Part shown: piece after piece, positions 59,586 through 64,000 of the stretch
How positions within the stretch are numbered: the first letter of the stretch is position 1
How the letters are laid out: every line of letters starts with the position of its first letter
Translations under genes and position numbers: made by a program
Origin: Agrobacterium sp. AGB01
GTDB lineage: Bacteria > Pseudomonadota > Alphaproteobacteria > Rhizobiales > Rhizobiaceae
Assembly: GCF_014851585.1 (NCBI RefSeq)
Contig: NZ_JACVAB010000002.1
Span: 62,001-126,000 of the forward strand
Direction of reading: 5' to 3'
Length of the DNA: 64,000 bases
Notes under the pieces: model-generated
Database searches by the model: none
What the model was told of the DNA's origin: nothing
The model's input: the letters and a program-made list of their open reading frames with translations, nothing else

Positions 59586-61067
59586 ATGACCTGCAAACTC
59601 TCTCTGGCAACACTCGATCAGGTAAAAGCGACTGCCTCTGTTCCTGCCTATTCCCGTGCGCAACTCTCTGCTGGTATTGTGCATTTCGGGGTTGGCAATT
59701 TTCACCGCGCTCATCAGGCCGTCTATCTGGATGACCTGTTCAATGAAGGTCATGATCATGACTGGGCGATCATTGGTGCAGGCGTATTACCATCTGACAC
59801 CGCGATGCGCGAAAAACTTGCGGCGCAGGATTTCCTGACGACGGTTGTTGAACAGGATAACAACCGTACGGCTGCCCGGGTGACGGGGCCGATGATCGAT
59901 ATCTTGAAAGTCGGCGATATCAATACGACCGTTGAAACATTGGCAGATCCCAAGATCCGTATCGTCTCGATGACGATTACCGAGGGTGGCTATTTCATCG
60001 ATGCGTCCGGTTCGTTTAATCCGGCACATCCTGCCATTGTCGAAGATGGTCGTAATCCGGCTGCACCCAAGACGGTGTTCGGTTTTATCGTGGCCGGTTT
60101 GAAGGCGCGCCAGGAGCGCGGCATTCAGCCGTTTACCGTGATGTCCTGCGATAACATTCCGCATAATGGCAAAGTGACCCAGAATGCGGTGGTTGGTCTT
60201 GCGAAGCTGTCCGATCCGGCTTTTGCCGACTGGATCAGGGCCAATGTTTCCTTCCCCAACTCGATGGTGGACCGCATCACGCCGGCGACCGGTGAACGCG
60301 AAATCAACATTGCCCGCGATGACTTTGCCATTGAAGATAACTGGCCGGTGTTTTGCGAAGAGTTCAAACAGTGGGTGATGGAAGACAATTTCCCGGCAGG
60401 TCGTCCGAAGCTTGAAAAGGCCGGTGTGCAGTTCGTGCCCGAAGTCGCACCTTACGAGCATATGAAAATCCGCATTCTCAATGGCGGTCATGCCGCCATT
60501 GCCTATCCTGCCGCTTTGCTGGACATCCACTTTGTGCATGAGGCGATGGAACATCCGCTGATCCGGGCTTTCCTTGCCAAGCTGGAAAAAGACGAAATCA
60601 TTCCGGTTATCCCGCCGGTGCCGGATACTGACCTCAACGCCTATTTCGATCTGATCGAGCGACGTTTCGCCAACCCGAAAATTGGCGACACCATTCCACG
60701 TCTGGCGCAGGATGGCTCCAACCGTCAGCCAAAATTCATTCTGCCATCGACGGCTGACCGTCTGGCGCGCGGTGAGGATATTGTTGGTCTGTCGCTGGTT
60801 TCGGCGCTCTGGTGCCGGTATTTCCACGGCACGTCCGATAGCGGCCAGAAGATCGTATTTAACGATGCCAGCGCCGAGCGCCTGCAAGCTGCAGCCATCA
60901 AGGCCAAGGACGATCCGTCGGCATTCCTGGTGTTCGACGACATTTTTGGCGAGGTCGCCAAGTCAGAACTTTTCCGCAAACGCTTCGCGCATGCCTTGCG
61001 GACGCTGTGGAGCCAAGGTACGGCAAAGACACTTGAACTTTATCTGCAAAACAAGCTCACCAGCTGA
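59586..61067 (+). CDS. mtlK: mannitol 2-dehydrogenase MtlK
   Basis: A 493-residue long-chain polyol dehydrogenase that oxidises D-mannitol to fructose (and often D-arabitol to xylulose) with NAD. The nucleotide-binding segment is IVHFGVGNFHRAHQAVYLDD; the catalytic lysine-containing motif fits KIRILNGGHAAIAYPAALLD. The start at 59586 follows GAGGATAGTACC. It lies after the transporter genes and before the HAD phosphatase. No sorbitol dehydrogenase gene (smoS), present in related operons, is seen. Confidence 0.94.
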   Translation: MTCKLSLATLDQVKATASVPAYSRAQLSAGIVHFGVGNFHRAHQAVYLDDLFNEGHDHDWAIIGAGVLPSDTAMREKLAAQDFLTTVVEQDNNRTAARVTGPMIDILKVGDINTTVETLADPKIRIVSMTITEGGYFIDASGSFNPAHPAIVEDGRNPAAPKTVFGFIVAGLKARQERGIQPFTVMSCDNIPHNGKVTQNAVVGLAKLSDPAFADWIRANVSFPNSMVDRITPATGEREINIARDDFAIEDNWPVFCEEFKQWVMEDNFPAGRPKLEKAGVQFVPEVAPYEHMKIRILNGGHAAIAYPAALLDIHFVHEAMEHPLIRAFLAKLEKDEIIPVIPPVPDTDLNAYFDLIERRFANPKIGDTIPRLAQDGSNRQPKFILPSTADRLARGEDIVGLSLVSALWCRYFHGTSDSGQKIVFNDASAERLQAAAIKAKDDPSAFLVFDDIFGEVAKSELFRKRFAHALRTLWSQGTAKTLELYLQNKLTS

Positions 61068-61081
61068 CAAAGAGATGCGCC

Positions 61082-61795
61082 ATGCATAACGAAAACACTC
61101 CTCTGCTGATTTTCGATTGCGATGGTGTTCTTGTTGATAGTGAGCCGCTGTCGATTGCCGTTCTGATCGAGATGCTGTCCCATCTGGGCGTGCATATTTC
61201 AGAAGAGGATGCGTATGATCGTTTCCTGGGGCGCAGCGTCGCGAGCATGATTTCAACCCTGTGGAATGATTACGGGGTTGAAACCGATATCGACTTTCTC
61301 GACCATATGCGCAGCCTTCTCTATGAACGCTTTCGCACGGATCTCAAACCTGTCACCGGTGTTGCGCAGGCACTGGATAATCTCGAGTGCCGCCGTTGTG
61401 TTGCGTCATCCAGCCAGCCAGAGCGCATTCGTTTTTCCCTTGGCCTGACTGGTCTGCTGGACAAGCTGGAGCCGCATATTTTCAGCGCGACCATGGTCAA
61501 GAATGGTAAGCCGGCACCTGACCTGTTTCTGTTTGCCGCTGAAAACATGCAGACCAGCCCATCGGACTGCATTGTTGTGGAAGACAGCCCTGCCGGTATC
61601 ATCGCTGCAAAGGCTGCTGGCATGACTGTTCTTGCATTTACCGGGGCAAGCCACGCCCGCTTTCCAGCCTTTCGTCAAAAAATTGAAATCCTGCAACCGC
61701 ACGGCATGTTTGACGACATGGACGATTTGGTCCACCTTGTCAGTCAATTTACAAAAAACGGTCATGCAACCAACGAAAGACCGATGCGTTCTTGA
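61082..61795 (+). CDS. HAD-family hydrolase (sugar phosphatase/mutase type)
   Basis: A 237-residue HAD subfamily IA enzyme: motif I FDCDGVLVDSE, motif II CVASSSQPERI, motif III lysine in KNGKPAPDLF, motif IV VVEDSPAGIIAAKAAGM. It is likely a sugar-phosphate phosphatase or phosphoglucomutase-like enzyme of polyol metabolism. It lies 14 bases after mtlK. The exact substrate is not known. Confidence 0.88.
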   Translation: MHNENTPLLIFDCDGVLVDSEPLSIAVLIEMLSHLGVHISEEDAYDRFLGRSVASMISTLWNDYGVETDIDFLDHMRSLLYERFRTDLKPVTGVAQALDNLECRRCVASSSQPERIRFSLGLTGLLDKLEPHIFSATMVKNGKPAPDLFLFAAENMQTSPSDCIVVEDSPAGIIAAKAAGMTVLAFTGASHARFPAFRQKIEILQPHGMFDDMDDLVHLVSQFTKNGHATNERPMRS

Positions 61796-61849
61796 AGCCT
61801 GATTCAGGGTCCGGTTTTTGAATGATGCCAAGGGGTGGGAATTATCCGT

Positions 61850-63421
61850 ATGCGTGAGTTTCTCGTGGCGGTCGATGTGGGCACCGGCAGCGCGCGTGTC
61901 GGCGTGTTCACAGTGAAGGGCGCCTTGCTTTCGCGTGTCGCACATCCAATTTCCATGAGCAGGCCACAGGAAAACCATGCGGAACACCAGTCGGAAGAAA
62001 TCTGGCAAGTGGTTTGCCGCTGTGTGCGTGAAGCCCTTGATATTGCGAAGGTAACCGCGGGCCAAGTTGCTGCCATCGGGTTCGATGCGACCTGTTCGCT
62101 GGTTGTGCGTGGTAAAAAAGGTGAGCCGGTTACTGTGTCGGTCACGGGTGAAGACCGTTTTGACACGATTGTCTGGCTTGATCACCGTGCTCTGGCCCAA
62201 AGTGACTTTTTGTCCGCTTCCGGCCATCCGGTTTTGGAATTTTCCGGCCAGTCAATTTCACCGGAAATGCAAATCCCCAAGCTGATGTGGCTGAAGCAAC
62301 AAATGCCGGAAACCTGGCAGCGTTCGGGTTACTTTTTTGATCTGGCAGACTTTCTGACCTGGAAAGCCTCGGGTTCGGCCAACCGGTCACTGTGCACGCT
62401 CACGGCCAAGTGGAATTTTCTGGCGCATGATGGTGGCTGGTCCGAAGATTATCTGGCAATGGCCGGTCTTGAGGATTTGCTGTCGCGCGGCGGTTTGCCG
62501 TCATCGGCCATTGGGCCGGGGGCAAGCGTCGGATTTGTCTCCGCCGAAGCCGCACAGCAGCTTGGGCTTGATACCGGCTGCAAGGTTGCTGCAGGCATGA
62601 TTGATGCCTATGCGGGCGCGCTTGGCGCTTTGGGCGGTTGCCTGAAAGATGATATCGAGCAGCATGCCGCGCTGATTGCCGGCACATCCAGTTGCCTCGT
62701 TGCCTTAACGGAAAAACCCAAACCGGGCCACAGCCTGTGGGGACCGTATTGGGATTGTGTGCTGCCCGGCCATTGGCTGGTCGAGGGTGGGCAATCGGTC
62801 AGTGGCGGCCTGCTCGACTACATCGTGCAGATGCATGCAGCTGGTGGTAAACCTGAGACCAGTTTGCACCAGCGTATAGAGCAACGCGTGCAGCAATTGC
62901 GGGTGATGGAGGGGGCGGAGTTTGGTAGTCGGCTGCATGTGCTGCCTGACTTCCATGGTAATCGATCCCCCTTGGCTGATCCCCATGCGTTGGGCGTTGT
63001 CAGCGGCCTGACGCTGGACATGTCCTTTGACGGGCTCTGCCGTCTATATTGGCGCACAGCCGTGTCCATCGCGCTTGGCACGCGGCATATTCTCGAAGCT
63101 ATGGAAGACACCGGCTACCACATCGATACGCTGCATGTGACGGGTGGTCATGTGCACAGCAGGTTGCTGATGGAGCTGTATGCCGATGTGACCGGTCGAA
63201 ATATCTTGATGTCAAAAACGGTTGATGCCGTGCTGCTCGGCACGGCAATGACGGCGGCCTCAGCCGCTGGCGTGCATGCCGATCTTTTTGCTGCCGGTAA
63301 GGCAATGCATTCGGCCGGAGAGATGTTACGGCCCAATCCGGATCTCACCGGTGGTTATGACCGTGATTATCGCCGGTTTATGGCCATGCAGAGACATCGT
63401 GAGGAACTCGAAAGCCTTTGA
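61850..63421 (+). CDS. FGGY-family carbohydrate kinase (ribulokinase-like)
   Basis: A 523-residue FGGY kinase: N-terminal ATPase-fold segment VAVDVGTGSARVGVFTVKG, substrate segment IGFDATCSLVV, catalytic aspartate in AAGMIDAYAGALGALGG, and ATP segment HVTGGHVHSRLLMELYADVT. It belongs with the pentulose/ribulose kinase-like members rather than classical xylulokinases. It would phosphorylate a ketose formed from a polyol; xylulose or ribulose are more likely than fructose. The start is the ATG at 61850 after GGTGGGA; a GTG at 61835 is possible. Confidence 0.88.
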   Translation: MREFLVAVDVGTGSARVGVFTVKGALLSRVAHPISMSRPQENHAEHQSEEIWQVVCRCVREALDIAKVTAGQVAAIGFDATCSLVVRGKKGEPVTVSVTGEDRFDTIVWLDHRALAQSDFLSASGHPVLEFSGQSISPEMQIPKLMWLKQQMPETWQRSGYFFDLADFLTWKASGSANRSLCTLTAKWNFLAHDGGWSEDYLAMAGLEDLLSRGGLPSSAIGPGASVGFVSAEAAQQLGLDTGCKVAAGMIDAYAGALGALGGCLKDDIEQHAALIAGTSSCLVALTEKPKPGHSLWGPYWDCVLPGHWLVEGGQSVSGGLLDYIVQMHAAGGKPETSLHQRIEQRVQQLRVMEGAEFGSRLHVLPDFHGNRSPLADPHALGVVSGLTLDMSFDGLCRLYWRTAVSIALGTRHILEAMEDTGYHIDTLHVTGGHVHSRLLMELYADVTGRNILMSKTVDAVLLGTAMTAASAAGVHADLFAAGKAMHSAGEMLRPNPDLTGGYDRDYRRFMAMQRHREELESL

Positions 63422-63457
63422 CACTTTGTGTTCTGCGATGCCAGCGGTTTTACCGTT

Positions 63458-64000
63458 TCAGAACGCTAGGACCCGGTTCAATTCCATCAGCCGCTGGCTG
63501 CGATCCTCGTTTTCGCTCTGCAGCTGTTTTGTGACGGCACAAGCCAAAAACTCGATCATCGACAGCAGCTGAATGGCACTGCCATGATCGGTCATCGGCA
63601 CCAGCGGGATCATCAGGCAGATACTGGCACTGCCCGGACCCCATTCGTAATAACGGCCGGTAATCAATACGACGGTGTAACCGGCTTTGACTGCCTCATG
63701 TCCGAGACGTTGGACATGCGCCGGGTTGCCGCCGCAATCCACGATAATCAGTGTGGTGTTTTCGGGTCTGCCGTCAAAAAGTGCGACATAACCCGCGCCT
63801 TTTTCTCTCAGGTGATGCACATTGCCACGCTGTTCCAGCAATTTTGAATGCAGGTAATCGGAAATGCAAAACGCGTCGCAGCAGGAGACGATGAACACAT
63901 CTTCGCTGGAAGCAATGGCATCAAGCGTCTGTTGCCAGACAGGCTGGCGACAGAGGTCGTAGACGTTTTGAATGGACTGAACCTGCTGCAGCAAAAGCGC
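63458..64000 (-). CDS. RpiR/MurR-type regulator, C-terminal part (SIS domain)
   Basis: The frame is open to the window edge, so the N-terminus with the expected HTH lies outside. About 180 residues are visible: a SIS (sugar isomerase) domain with EDVFIVSCCDAFCISDYLHS and TLIIVDCGGNPAHVQRLGHE. It is the layout of RpiR/MurR regulators that sense phosphosugars. It converges on the FGGY kinase. The identity as regulator rather than a stand-alone SIS protein cannot be settled without the missing part. Confidence 0.7.
   Translation of the reverse strand, partial: ALLLQQVQSIQNVYDLCRQPVWQQTLDAIASSEDVFIVSCCDAFCISDYLHSKLLEQRGNVHHLREKGAGYVALFDGRPENTTLIIVDCGGNPAHVQRLGHEAVKAGYTVVLITGRYYEWGPGSASICLMIPLVPMTDHGSAIQLLSMIEFLACAVTKQLQSENEDRSQRLMELNRVLAF

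Noticed and set aside
1..64000. tRNA genes, CRISPR arrays, insertion sequences or phage attachment sites
   Set aside because: No cloverleaf sequences, repeat-spacer arrays, transposase or integrase genes or flanking direct repeats were recognised when reading the gaps; a dedicated tRNA or repeat search was not possible here.

Overview
This window looks like a chromosomal segment of a Hyphomicrobiales (Rhizobiales) alphaproteobacterium, of the Brucella/Ochrobactrum/Rhizobium kind. The evidence is the PhyR-NepR-EcfG general stress response (GSR) locus with two HWE-type histidine kinases, an Lrp-type PutR next to a PutA that lacks a DNA-binding domain, the carboxynorspermidine polyamine pathway, an smo/mtlK polyol operon, and a high density of ABC uptake operons. 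Coding density is high. I saw no tRNA or rRNA gene, insertion sequence, phage gene or CRISPR array. Species level cannot be decided from the sequence alone.

Layout. 1-7.5 kb: end of an omega-amino-acid transaminase gene, a LysR regulator, and a divergent operon with a ureohydrolase, a PotABCD-type ABC transporter and a nitrilase-family amidase. This is probably uptake and breakdown of a guanidino compound or polyamine. 7.5-11.9 kb: putA and divergent putR. 11.9-19.9 kb: the stress-response region. It holds ecfG and nepR divergent from phyR, an HWE kinase, a candidate small RNA, a membrane-bound HWE kinase, a PRC-barrel protein, galE, and an operon for a 25-residue membrane peptide, a YqjD/ElaB-like protein and a YqjE-like protein. 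Five near-consensus EcfG promoters (GGAAC, 16-17 bases, then NGTT or CATT) can be read here. 19.9-22.3 kb: carboxynorspermidine decarboxylase and synthase. 22.3-24 kb: a DUF2934 protein and a 3-hydroxyisobutyryl-CoA hydrolase-like enzyme. 24-28 kb: a sulfate/thiosulfate ABC operon. 28-33 kb: AlkC DNA glycosylase, an aldehyde dehydrogenase, glutaryl-CoA dehydrogenase and its LysR regulator.

33-41 kb: a LacI-controlled operon joins a PotABCD-type transporter to a nucleoside hydrolase and adenine deaminase, which suggests purine nucleoside scavenging through an unusual importer class. 41-54 kb: peptide-related genes: an M20 amidohydrolase, a phosphoribosyltransferase, an M19 dipeptidase with a complete five-gene peptide-type ABC transporter, then a LysR regulator and a second peptide-type system that has no ATPase of its own. 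54-63.4 kb: a SorC-regulated mannitol/polyol operon (smoEFGK, mtlK, a HAD phosphatase, an FGGY kinase). The window ends inside an RpiR/MurR-type gene on the other strand.

Two points stand out. First, between the two HWE kinases there is a candidate EcfG-driven small RNA of about 105 nt with a C-rich loop and a strong terminator, resembling what is known of GsrN of Caulobacter. Second, four of the six ABC operons have a strong hairpin directly after the binding-protein gene, which would favour extra binding protein over the membrane and ATPase subunits.
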